Shown piece by piece: positions 9,022 through 16,280 of a stretch of 64,000 bases of DNA; the first letter of the stretch is position 1; each line of letters opens with the position of its first letter. Source of the stretch: Flavobacterium filum DSM 17961 (GTDB taxonomy: Bacteria > Bacteroidota > Bacteroidia > Flavobacteriales > Flavobacteriaceae). Both the position numbers and the translations under genes were made by a program. The stretch is taken from positions 123,463-187,462 of the forward strand of contig NZ_AUDM01000006.1 of the NCBI RefSeq assembly GCF_000425465.1, in the 5' to 3' direction. The notes beneath the pieces were generated by a model that was not told where the DNA came from, ran no database searches, and saw only the letters and a list, made by a program, of their open reading frames with translations.

Positions 9022-9433
9022 AAACATATTTTTAGACACCAATATTTTGGTAGATATTGTAACGAATAGGCTTCCTTTCTCAAAAAACGCAATTTCAATT
9101 TTCGATTATTGTCAAAAGTCTAATATCAAAATGTATTCTACTTCACATTCTATAGCAACTTTACATTATTTAGTAAAAAAGATAGTTGATGAAAAAGAAC
9201 TACGGTTAATAATTGAAGACTTATTAGATACAATATCAATTATTGGAGTTACAGAATCCATTTTGAAAAAAAGCCTAAAATCAAATCATAAAGATTTTGA
9301 AGATGCCATTCAAATTGTGTCGGCACAATCGATAAATAATATGGATTGTATAGTAACTAGAGATTTAAAAGATTATAAATTTGCAGAAATAACCGTTTTA
9401 ACACCGGATGATTTTTTGACAACGATTGAATAA
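9011..9433 (+). CDS. PIN-domain toxin
   Basis: A 140-residue PIN-domain RNase of a VapC-like type II toxin-antitoxin pair. The metal-binding acids are in place: Asp9 in FLDTNILVD, an acidic pair in KDFEDAIQ near residues 96-103, and Asp in CIVTRDLKDY near 115-122. An upstream start at 8969 in the same frame is possible, but ATG 9011 (MGYKNIFLDTN) fits the family and overlaps the antitoxin by 11 bases. Expected action: RNA cleavage when the antitoxin is degraded. Confidence 0.88.
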   Translation: MGYKNIFLDTNILVDIVTNRLPFSKNAISIFDYCQKSNIKMYSTSHSIATLHYLVKKIVDEKELRLIIEDLLDTISIIGVTESILKKSLKSNHKDFEDAIQIVSAQSINNMDCIVTRDLKDYKFAEITVLTPDDFLTTIE

Positions 9434-9439
9434 AAACAA

Positions 9440-9467
9440 GTACGGACAAGTCGTGACTTGTCCCTAC
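9440..9467. repeat. Near-perfect 28-bp palindrome between PIN toxin and purK
   Basis: GGACAAGT (9444-9451) - CGTG - ACTTGTCC (9456-9463), with flanking GTAC and CTAC extending the symmetry with one mismatch. I recall very similar sequences scattered between genes in other flavobacteria, but this is from memory. It could also act as a hairpin after the toxin gene, although it lacks a T-run. Confidence 0.75.
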
Positions 9468-9486
9468 GAAACAACAACACAACACC

Positions 9487-10644
9487 ATGAATTATTTTTC
9501 ATCCGATTTTAAATTAGGCATTATAGGTGGCGGTCAATTGGGCAAGATGCTTTTGGCTGAAACCAGAAAATTTGACATTCAAACCTATGCGTTAGATCCA
9601 AGCAAAGATGCTCCTTGTCAGTTTGGAGCTCATTATTTTGAAGTTGGAAATTTGCTCGATTTTGACACTGTTTATCAATTTGGAAAAAAAGTAGATGTTC
9701 TCACCATTGAAATTGAAAATGTCAATTTAGATGCCTTGGATCAATTGGAAATAGAAGGCAAAAAAGTATTTCCTTCGCCGAAGACATTACGTAATATTCA
9801 GAGCAAAATCACACAGAAAAAATTATACCTCGAAAATGAAATTCCGACTGCAAACGCATTGCTTTTCATATCGAAAGGAGATTTAGAAGCTCAAAAAGAA
9901 AAATTGACATTTCCTTGTGTATGGAAACAAGATCGATTTGGTTATGATGGCTATGGTGTAAAGATCTTAAAATCGAAAAACGATATTGAAGATTTACCTG
10001 AAACACCTTGCCTTATCGAAGAAATGATTCCGTTTAAAAATGAATTGGCAGTTATTGTCGTTCGCTCCGTTTCAGGTGAAGTCAAAACCTATCCGGTAGT
10101 GGAAATGGAATTTCATCCCGAAGCCAATCAAGTGGAATACGTAATTTGTCCGGCTCGAATTGACGAAAAAGTAGCCCAAAAAGCCCAAGAAATTGCACTA
10201 AAAGTTTCAGAAGTTTTCAATCATGTAGGGTTATTAGCAGTGGAAATGTTTCAAACCGAAAATGATGACATTTTAGTGAATGAAGTCGCTCCACGGCCCC
10301 ATAATTCAGGACATTACAGTATTGAAGCCAGTTATACTTCACAATTTGAAAATCATTTACGTGCCATTTTAGATTTACCTTTGGGAAATACCGCTAGTAA
10401 AGTTGCCGGAATTATGGTAAATTTGGTGGGTGAAGAGGGTTTTTCCGGTCCTGTGGTTTATGAAAACATTGAAAAAATCATGGCAATTGATGGTGTAACA
10501 CCTCATGTTTATGGTAAAAGAGAAACCCGACCTTTTCGCAAAATGGGACATGTGACGATTGTGAATGAAAATATGACAGAAGCGAGAAAAGTGGCGGAAA
10601 AAGTGAAGAATAGCATTCGAGTGATCAGTAATCAGTCACAGTAA
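9487..10644 (+). CDS. purK: 5-(carboxyamino)imidazole ribonucleotide synthase
   Basis: ATP-grasp enzyme of de novo purine synthesis that carboxylates AIR to N5-CAIR using ATP and bicarbonate. The 385-residue protein starts with the family N-terminal signature KLGIIGGGQLGKMLL, has ATP-grasp residues VWKQDRFGYDGYGV near 142-156 and EMIPFKNELAVIVVR near 180-195, and the Mg-binding VNEVAPRPHNSGHY near 268-280. It is followed by purE after a 66-base spacer of low complexity, and the two enzymes act in sequence. Confidence 0.97.
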   Translation: MNYFSSDFKLGIIGGGQLGKMLLAETRKFDIQTYALDPSKDAPCQFGAHYFEVGNLLDFDTVYQFGKKVDVLTIEIENVNLDALDQLEIEGKKVFPSPKTLRNIQSKITQKKLYLENEIPTANALLFISKGDLEAQKEKLTFPCVWKQDRFGYDGYGVKILKSKNDIEDLPETPCLIEEMIPFKNELAVIVVRSVSGEVKTYPVVEMEFHPEANQVEYVICPARIDEKVAQKAQEIALKVSEVFNHVGLLAVEMFQTENDDILVNEVAPRPHNSGHYSIEASYTSQFENHLRAILDLPLGNTASKVAGIMVNLVGEEGFSGPVVYENIEKIMAIDGVTPHVYGKRETRPFRKMGHVTIVNENMTEARKVAEKVKNSIRVISNQSQ

Positions 10645-10710
10645 ACAGAAGCAGTTGGCAATATTGAAACAGAAACTACTTGAAACCTTAAACCTGAAAC
10701 AAAAAAACAA

Positions 10711-11196
10711 ATGAGCAAAGTAGCTATCATCATGGGAAGTATCTCCGACATGCCGGTCATGCAGGAAGCCATCGACATCTTAAAAGAATTTGACATCGAA
10801 ACCGAAGTGGATATTGTTTCGGCTCACCGAACACCGGAAAAATTGTTTGATTTTAGTAAAAATGCTCACACACGTGGTATTTCGGTGATTATTGCCGGAG
10901 CCGGTGGTGCAGCACATTTACCGGGAATGGTTGCATCGATGTCGCCGTTGCCTGTGATTGGCGTTCCTGTGAAATCAAGTAATTCAATTGATGGTTGGGA
11001 TTCAGTTTTGTCGATTTTGCAAATGCCTGGTGGTGTTCCGGTAGCGACTGTCGCTTTGAATGGAGCCAAAAATGCAGGAATTTTAGCCGCACAAATTATT
11101 GGAAGTCATGATAAATGCGTGTTAGATAAAATTGTTTTTTATAAAGAAAGTTTGAAAGAGGCTGTGAATAAAGCGGCTTCTGAATTGAAAAAATAA
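10711..11196 (+). CDS. purE: N5-CAIR mutase (PurE, class I)
   Basis: Moves the carboxyl group of N5-CAIR to give CAIR, the step after PurK. The 161-residue protein has the class I signature IIMGSISDMPVM at 6-17, SAHRTPEKL near 43-51, and the GAGGAAHLPGMVAS active-site loop near 72-85. Class I PurE needs PurK, which is encoded immediately upstream. Confidence 0.97.
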   Translation: MSKVAIIMGSISDMPVMQEAIDILKEFDIETEVDIVSAHRTPEKLFDFSKNAHTRGISVIIAGAGGAAHLPGMVASMSPLPVIGVPVKSSNSIDGWDSVLSILQMPGGVPVATVALNGAKNAGILAAQIIGSHDKCVLDKIVFYKESLKEAVNKAASELKK

Positions 11197-11200
11197 ATAC

Positions 11201-11282
11201 AACATTAAGAAATTAAGGGTTTTCCATTAAGAGTAGTAAGCCTTAATGAAAAACCCTTAAATTTTCTTAACTCCTTAATGTT
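11201..11282. repeat. Long imperfect inverted repeat between purE and the M3 peptidase
   Basis: The left arm (11201-11231) contains AACATTAAG, TTAAGGGTTTT and CATTAAG. The right arm (11242-11282) contains the same words in reverse complement, with an extra 9 or so bases looped out. The element fills the whole spacer and could fold into a hairpin of about 30 pairs with an internal loop. Confidence 0.65.
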
Positions 11283-11291
11283 AAAAAAGAA

Positions 11292-13316
11292 ATGAAAACA
11301 CTTACCCAAAATTTCGAAACCAAGCACAACACAGCACCTTTTTCGCAAATACAATTAGCCGATTATAAGCCGGCTTTTGAAGCTACGATTGCTCAGGCAA
11401 AAGCTGAAATTGACGAAATCGTAAACAATCCTGAAGCTCCCACTTTTGAAAATACAATTGAAGCACTCGATTTTTCCGGTGAAACGTTAGACCGATTATC
11501 TTCTATTTTCTTTAATTTGAATTCAGCCGAAACCTGTGATGAAATGCAAAAAATCGCTCAGGAAGTTTCGCCGATGTTGACGGAATTTAGCAATGATATT
11601 GCGTTGAATGAAGATTTATTTAAACGTGTGAAAGCGGTGTATGATCAAAAAGACAAATTGACTTTATCTACTGAACAAGCCACTTTATTGGATAAAAAAT
11701 TCAAAGGTTTTTCAAGAAATGGAGCTTTACTTTCGGATGAAGATAAATTAAAATTACGTGAAATTGACACCGAATTAGCCAAGTTAAAATTAACGTATGG
11801 CGAAAACGTGTTGGCCGAAACCAACAATTATCAATTACACATTACCAACGAAGCTGATTTAAAAGGTTTACCCGATGGTGCCAAAGAAATGGCCGCGAGT
11901 TTAGCTAAATCGAAAGGATTGGAAGGTTGGGTTTTTACGTTGGATTTTCCGAGTTATTTGCCGTTCGTAACCTATGTTGACAACCGTGAATTGCGAAAGG
12001 AAATCGCGATTGCGGCCGGGAAAAAAGCGTTTCAAAATAATGAATTTGACAACAAAGAAAATGTAAAACGCATTGTAGAATTGCGTCATAAACGAGCGAA
12101 TTTGTTGGGTTATGAATCACATTCGCATTTTGTTTTGGAAGAACGAATGGCTCAAAATCCGGAAAAAGTGAAAGCCTTTTTAAATGATTTATTAGAAAAA
12201 GCCAAACCCGCTGCACAAAAAGAATTTGCTGAATTGACCGCTTTTGCGAAAGAATTAGATGGAATTGATCAGTTAGAAAAATGGGATGGTGCTTTTTATT
12301 CGGAAAAATTAAAACAGAAATTATTTAGTTTGGATGATGAATTGTTGAAACCCTTTTTCAAATTAGAAAATGTGTTGAACGGAGCTTTTACGATTGCCGA
12401 GAAATTATTTGGAATTAGGTTTAAAGAAGTTTTCGATATTGATACATACCACGAAGATGTGCAAACTTTTGAAGTGTTGGATTTTCAAGATGAATTGGTA
12501 GCCATTTTCTACGCTGATTTTTTCCCAAGAAAAGGAAAACGTAACGGTGCTTGGATGACTTCTTTTAAACCACAATACATTAAAAATGGTGTGAATGAAC
12601 GACCGCATGTTTCGATTGTATGCAATTTTACGCCACCGACGGAAACCAAACCTTCACTCCTCACCTTTAATGAAGTGACAACTTTGTTTCACGAATTTGG
12701 TCACGCGTTGCATGGAATGCTAGCGAACACAACCTATCCGAGTTTGTCAGGAACATCGGTGTATTGGGATTTTGTAGAATTACCAAGTCAAGTGATGGAA
12801 AACTGGTGCTACGAACCGGAAGCTTTGGCGTTGTTTGCCAAACATTATTTAACCGGCGAAGTGATTCCGCAACACTATGTGGAAAAAATAAAGGAAAGTG
12901 CAAGTTTCTTGGAAGGAATGGCAACTTTACGCCAATTGAGTTTTGGACTTTTAGACATGGCTTATCATGGAAAATCGCAAACGATTGACGATGTAAAATC
13001 ATTTGAAAAAGCCGCATTTGAAGGCACTTCTTTGTATCCGGATGTGGAAGAAAATTGCATGAGCACGTCGTTTTCGCATATTTTTCAGGGTGGTTATTCG
13101 TCGGGTTATTACAGTTATAAATGGGCGGAGGTTTTGGATGCCGATGCGTTTGCTTATTTTCAGGAAAAAGGCATTTTTAATCATGAAGTAGCTACGAAAT
13201 TCAAAGACAACGTTCTATCAAAAGGCGGAACGGAGTTGCCGATGGAATTGTATAAAAAGTTTAGAGGTCAGGAACCGAAAGTGGAGGCGTTGTTGAAGAG
13301 AGCGGGGCTCGTTTAG
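11292..13316 (+). CDS. M3 family metallopeptidase (oligopeptidase A/Dcp-like)
   Basis: A 674-residue thimet-type zinc peptidase. The HEFGH motif (His467, Glu468, His471) with the downstream ligand Glu in DFVELPSQ near 496 gives the zinc site. The GYSSGYYSYKWAEVLDADAF segment near 598-617 is the substrate-binding region seen in Dcp and OpdA. No signal peptide is evident, so it is probably cytoplasmic and degrades short peptides. Its last 16 or so codons exist a second time, in damaged form, downstream of the KilA-N gene at 14237-14283. Confidence 0.93.
   Translation: MKTLTQNFETKHNTAPFSQIQLADYKPAFEATIAQAKAEIDEIVNNPEAPTFENTIEALDFSGETLDRLSSIFFNLNSAETCDEMQKIAQEVSPMLTEFSNDIALNEDLFKRVKAVYDQKDKLTLSTEQATLLDKKFKGFSRNGALLSDEDKLKLREIDTELAKLKLTYGENVLAETNNYQLHITNEADLKGLPDGAKEMAASLAKSKGLEGWVFTLDFPSYLPFVTYVDNRELRKEIAIAAGKKAFQNNEFDNKENVKRIVELRHKRANLLGYESHSHFVLEERMAQNPEKVKAFLNDLLEKAKPAAQKEFAELTAFAKELDGIDQLEKWDGAFYSEKLKQKLFSLDDELLKPFFKLENVLNGAFTIAEKLFGIRFKEVFDIDTYHEDVQTFEVLDFQDELVAIFYADFFPRKGKRNGAWMTSFKPQYIKNGVNERPHVSIVCNFTPPTETKPSLLTFNEVTTLFHEFGHALHGMLANTTYPSLSGTSVYWDFVELPSQVMENWCYEPEALALFAKHYLTGEVIPQHYVEKIKESASFLEGMATLRQLSFGLLDMAYHGKSQTIDDVKSFEKAAFEGTSLYPDVEENCMSTSFSHIFQGGYSSGYYSYKWAEVLDADAFAYFQEKGIFNHEVATKFKDNVLSKGGTELPMELYKKFRGQEPKVEALLKRAGLV
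13260..13307 (+). repeat. Direct repeat copy 1 (3' end of M3 peptidase gene)
   Basis: The stretch from TTAGAGGTCAGG to AGCGGGG at the end of the peptidase gene recurs at 14237-14283 with one extra base and one 2-base gap. Together the two copies bracket the KilA-N gene. Confidence 0.88.
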
Positions 13317-13353
13317 CCTCAATAATCTACATTAACGAAGAACTTTTACCACT

Positions 13354-13385
13354 TTGTGAAAATCCTTAAAAAATTTCTATTTTTG
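13354..13385 (+). promoter_or_regulatory. Bacteroidota-type promoter of the KilA-N gene
   Basis: TTG at 13354-13356, a 21-base spacer, and TATTTTTG at 13378-13385, matching TAnnTTTG. Transcription would begin about 15 bases before the ATG at 13409. Confidence 0.65.
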
Positions 13386-13408
13386 AAATAATTTTAAAAG
13401 TAAAGTAT

Positions 13409-14233
13409 ATGCCAAAAAGTAAAAAAATAAATGTGCAAGGTGTTGAAATTGTTTTGTATCAAGAAAACGAAAATGACTATATTTCTTTAACTGATATTGC
13501 TCGACACAAAGATTCAGAACACACAGACTCAATCATTCAAAATTGGATGAGAAACAGAAATACAATTGAACTTTTAGGATTTTGGGAGACAATTTACAAT
13601 ACAAATTTTAAACCCCTCGAATTCGAGGGGTTTAGAAAACAAGCTGGACTTAACAGCTTTGTAATGACGCCTAAACGTTGGATTGAAGGAACGAACGCAA
13701 TCGGAATTGTTTCCAAATCCGGAAGATATGGCGGAACTTTTGCTCATAAAGATATTGCTTTTGAATTCGCTTCTTGGATTTCGATTGAATTTAAGCTTTA
13801 TGTAATCAAAGAATTTCAACGTTTAAAAGACGATGAAAACGACCGATTAAAATTGGAATGGAATTTTCAACGAACTTTAGCTAAAGTGAATTATCATATT
13901 CATACGGATGCTATCAAGGCCAATTTGATTCCGTTGGAGTTAGACAAAAGCAAAATAAATTTTATTTATGCCAACGAAGCCGATTTATTGAATGTGGCAC
14001 TTTTTGGTAAAACAGCAAAACAATGGCGGGATGAAAATCTTGAAGCAGAAGGCAACATCAGAGACCAAGCAACAATTGAGCAATTGGTTGTTTTATCCAA
14101 CTTAGAAAGTTTAAACTCGGTTTTTATTCACAAAGGGCAAACACAATCGGAACGATTGGTGCAATTGAATGCGATTGCGATTACACAAATGAAAGCGTTG
14201 TTGAATAGGCAGATGAAAAGTTTGAAGAAATAA
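13409..14233 (+). CDS. KilA-N domain protein
   Basis: A 274-residue protein whose first 140 residues match the KilA-N DNA-binding domain found in phages and in many Bacteroidota: DYISLTDIARHKD at about 22-34, IIQNWMRNRNTIELLGFWE near 41-59, LNSFVMTPKRWIEGTNAIGI near 79-98, and GRYGGTFAHKDIAFEFASWIS near 103-123. The C-terminal half is helical, with no recognised enzyme motif. It has its own promoter and is flanked by direct repeats. The sequence encoding FKPLEFEGF is itself a 26-bp perfect palindrome. Probable role: DNA binding, possibly of phage or mobile-element origin; the target is unknown. Confidence 0.9.
   Translation: MPKSKKINVQGVEIVLYQENENDYISLTDIARHKDSEHTDSIIQNWMRNRNTIELLGFWETIYNTNFKPLEFEGFRKQAGLNSFVMTPKRWIEGTNAIGIVSKSGRYGGTFAHKDIAFEFASWISIEFKLYVIKEFQRLKDDENDRLKLEWNFQRTLAKVNYHIHTDAIKANLIPLELDKSKINFIYANEADLLNVALFGKTAKQWRDENLEAEGNIRDQATIEQLVVLSNLESLNSVFIHKGQTQSERLVQLNAIAITQMKALLNRQMKSLKK
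13609..13634. repeat. Perfect 26-bp palindrome inside the KilA-N gene
   Basis: The half-site TAAACCCCTCGAA (13609-13621) is followed directly by its reverse complement (13622-13634) with no spacer. It encodes part of the conserved KilA-N region (FKPLEFEGF). Confidence 0.9.
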
Positions 14234-14236
14234 AAA

Positions 14237-14283
14237 TTTAGAGGTCAGGAAACCGAAAGTGGAGGCGTTGTTGAAGAGCGGGG
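14237..14283 (+). repeat. Direct repeat copy 2 (damaged peptidase 3' end)
   Basis: Repeats bases 13260-13307 almost exactly, including the GTGGAGGCGTTGTTGAAGAG core, but with an inserted A and a 2-base deletion. It is not in any gene here. Confidence 0.88.
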
Positions 14284-14368
14284 TTGGGCTCCTAACCCCC
14301 GAAAAGGGCATTCCTAAATAGATGAAAAAAATCTTATATTTTTAAATTCTAGTATTTTTTGAAATAAT

Positions 14369-15136
14369 TCAAATTCTTTTCAAAAATGAAAAAAACATAT
14401 CTTTCCCATAATTATCTTTATGCATAATAACTTTCAATTTTGATTTACAATTTGGAACAAAATCTAATAACTTTTGATTAAATTCTATATTCTTACTCCC
14501 TATCATAAAAATTAAATCTATACCATTTATTACGAATCTATAATGTGTCATTTTTTCCATTTTAAATTTTGTAACTGGTAATATAATTTGATGTAAATCA
14601 TTTTTTGTATTTAAAATTGAAGTAATAAAAGGATAATCACTTTCGTCTAATGGATTTCCTTTAAATAACATTTGACTAATTAATTCCTCATGAGGACCTA
14701 ATTCGACATTATTAAAAAACGGCAAATCAGAAATAGAAGCTCTCCATAAAATCGATAGAAAACCTAATTTATATAACTTATAGTCAATGTTTTCAATTAG
14801 TAAAACACTCAATCCATTAATGTCTTTAATTTTCCCTACAAAACATGGTCTTGATACTGATTTTTTTGTATCGTGAAATGTTAGTTTTAAATAATCTTCA
14901 TATTTTTTTAATAATACATTATCACATTTTTCACATAGTATATCTGATTGATGAAAAGCATCTCTTTGAAATTTAACGTGTTGTCTTCTTCCTTTTACAA
15001 ATTTGTTTGTATCAATAAGAACAAAAGAGTTATTAATATCCTTCATATCTTTAAATAAAAATTGAGGTATTATATGTGATTTGGTTAATAATTCAACATT
15101 TTCAGTTAAACACAATTTACAAGTTCCTTTTTTCAT
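14369..15136 (-). CDS. Zinc-finger/HNH-like hypothetical protein with SHIIP motif
   Basis: A 255-residue, AT-rich gene. The N-terminus has CKLC (Cys6, Cys9) followed by KSHIIPQFLF at about 19-28, and a second pair CEKC near 69-72. The order CxxC - SHIIP - CxxC resembles zinc-binding treble-clef/HNH proteins, in which the His of the HII segment is a catalytic candidate. No typical downstream N/H residues of a full HNH could be pointed to, so nuclease activity is only a possibility. The rest is a helical and beta domain without motifs I recognise. It sits alone between the KilA-N remnant repeat and a dispersed repeat, and its composition suggests recent acquisition. Confidence 0.7.
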   Translation of the reverse strand: MKKGTCKLCLTENVELLTKSHIIPQFLFKDMKDINNSFVLIDTNKFVKGRRQHVKFQRDAFHQSDILCEKCDNVLLKKYEDYLKLTFHDTKKSVSRPCFVGKIKDINGLSVLLIENIDYKLYKLGFLSILWRASISDLPFFNNVELGPHEELISQMLFKGNPLDESDYPFITSILNTKNDLHQIILPVTKFKMEKMTHYRFVINGIDLIFMIGSKNIEFNQKLLDFVPNCKSKLKVIMHKDNYGKDMFFSFLKRI

Positions 15137-15219
15137 ACGTAATTTATTATTTAATCATGTTTGGTATAAATATAATACTTTGTGATTTTATTCATCTCAA
15201 ATATTACTATTTCCTCCCC

Positions 15220-15316
15220 GCGTTAAGGATTGAAGTGGAAAGCCCACAGAGAGGAGGCACGACGAACGAGGACTTGCAACGAAAAGCCTGACCAGTAGCT
15301 TGCGGAGGGGAACGCC
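15220..15316 (-). repeat. Dispersed intergenic element, copy A (short form)
   Basis: In reverse complement it reads AGGCTTTTCGTTGCAAG, then a centre, then GGGCTTTCCACTTCAATCC, the skeleton shared with the copies at 26140, 45489 and 61555. Its 41-base core (15237-15277) is identical, in reverse complement, to 61587-61627. It lies between the zinc-finger gene and the GbsR-type regulator. Confidence 0.85.
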
Positions 15317-15335
15317 CAAGTTAAAAATTTTGAAC

Positions 15336-15361
15336 AAACTTTCATTTTTTTTTGAAAGTTT
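15336..15361. promoter_or_regulatory. Operator-like inverted repeat in the GbsR-type regulator promoter
   Basis: AAACTTTCA (15336-15344), 8 T bases, TGAAAGTTT (15353-15361): a perfect 9-bp inverted repeat. It covers the -33 TTG of the regulator's promoter. A second copy of the same geometry is at 15905-15928. Confidence 0.72.
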
Positions 15362-15382
15362 AAAAACTTTTACATATCTTTG
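15352..15382 (+). promoter_or_regulatory. Promoter of the GbsR-type regulator
   Basis: TTG at 15352-15354, a 20-base spacer and TATCTTTG at 15375-15382: a full match to the Bacteroidota consensus. The ATG at 15387 follows after 4 bases, so the leader is very short or absent. Confidence 0.7.
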
Positions 15383-15386
15383 TTTC

Positions 15387-15890
15387 ATGGATTTTAAAGA
15401 AGCAAAAAATAAATTTGTTCAAACCTGGGGAGCTTTAGGTTCGCAATGGGGAATTAACAAGACCATGGCTCAGATTCATGCGTTGTTGATGGTTTCGCAC
15501 GAACCGATTTCGATGGAAGATATTATGGAGGAATTGCAGATTTCTCGCGGAAATGCTTCGATGAATTTACGGGCGTTGATGGATTGGGGAATTGTGTATA
15601 AAGAATACAAAGCCGGCGAACGCAAGGAGTTTTTTACTGCCGAAAAAGATTTGGATGAATTGGCCGTAAAAATTTCGAGAGAACGCAGCAAACGTGAAAT
15701 TAAGCCAGCTTTGAAAGTGTTGAAAGAAGTTTCAGCCATTGAATCAGACGGAACAGCAGCCGAAAAACACTTTGTAGATCAAACGTCTAAATTGTATGAT
15801 TTTGTGTTGAAAGCCGATAATGTTTTGGATAAAATGACTGAATACAAAGACAATTGGTTGGCGAAATTGGTGGTGAAAATAATGAGGTAA
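15387..15890 (+). CDS. GbsR/MarR-family transcriptional regulator
   Basis: A 167-residue winged-helix regulator. The DNA-binding region is at about 30-90 (PISMEDIMEELQISRGNASMNLRALMDWGIVYKEYKAGERKEFF), typical of the GbsR-type branch of the MarR superfamily, followed by a helical dimerisation tail. The frame extends upstream to 15300 through a dispersed repeat, but the promoter at 15352-15382 rules that start out and favours the ATG at 15387. The same inverted repeat precedes this gene and the next, which suggests autoregulation and control of the three membrane genes downstream. The effector is unknown. Confidence 0.88.
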   Translation: MDFKEAKNKFVQTWGALGSQWGINKTMAQIHALLMVSHEPISMEDIMEELQISRGNASMNLRALMDWGIVYKEYKAGERKEFFTAEKDLDELAVKISRERSKREIKPALKVLKEVSAIESDGTAAEKHFVDQTSKLYDFVLKADNVLDKMTEYKDNWLAKLVVKIMR

Positions 15891-15904
15891 ATTTTTTTAA
15901 TAAT

Positions 15905-15928
15905 AACTTTCATTTTTTTCTGAAAGTT
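15905..15928. promoter_or_regulatory. Second operator copy, upstream of the membrane-protein genes
   Basis: AACTTTCA (15905-15912), an 8-base T-rich spacer, TGAAAGTT (15921-15928). This is the same arms and spacer length as at 15336-15361. It lies 16 bases before the ATG at 15945. Confidence 0.7.
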
Positions 15929-15944
15929 TAAAATAATAGATAAG

Positions 15945-16280
15945 ATGAAATATTTAAAAATTTTGAATACGGTAGCGATTGGAATACCAATAGTTTTAGC
16001 TTTTTTGGGAATTTTTGATGAAGGAATGTTGATGTATGCTTTTGTCTCAACAATGGCAACCGGATTTATTCAGGTGATTTTAGGGTTGGTTCTTTTGATA
16101 AAAAATCCGAAAAATTGGTACTTCATTAGTTATATAACTATTGTTATACTATTCTTTGGACTTTGGTATTACAATGTTACTATTTACTATTCTGATTATT
16201 TGACATTCTGTTTATTCCCAATTCCTTTGCTATTAGCAATTTATCTATCCATTTTAATCTATAAAAGGAAAAAACTATGA
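15945..16280 (+). CDS. Small membrane protein (first of three)
   Basis: A 111-residue protein with four hydrophobic segments (about 5-22, 28-50, 57-75 and 84-104) and a basic C-terminus (YKRKKL). No family recognised. It starts 16 bases after the operator-like repeat and its stop overlaps the next start (ATGA), so it is very likely cotranscribed with the two following genes. Confidence 0.7.
   Translation: MKYLKILNTVAIGIPIVLAFLGIFDEGMLMYAFVSTMATGFIQVILGLVLLIKNPKNWYFISYITIVILFFGLWYYNVTIYYSDYLTFCLFPIPLLLAIYLSILIYKRKKL

Noticed and set aside
12667..13017. Long minus-strand ORFs opposite the M3 peptidase
   Set aside because: Frame shadows of the conserved peptidase; low-complexity translation and no start signals.
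13409..14233. A prophage region around the KilA-N gene
   Set aside because: No integrase, terminase, capsid or tail genes are nearby; only a single KilA-N gene.
15076..15291. A 71-codon plus-strand ORF across the dispersed repeat
   Set aside because: It is made of repeat sequence and the complement of the zinc-finger gene; no start signal and no protein-like pattern.
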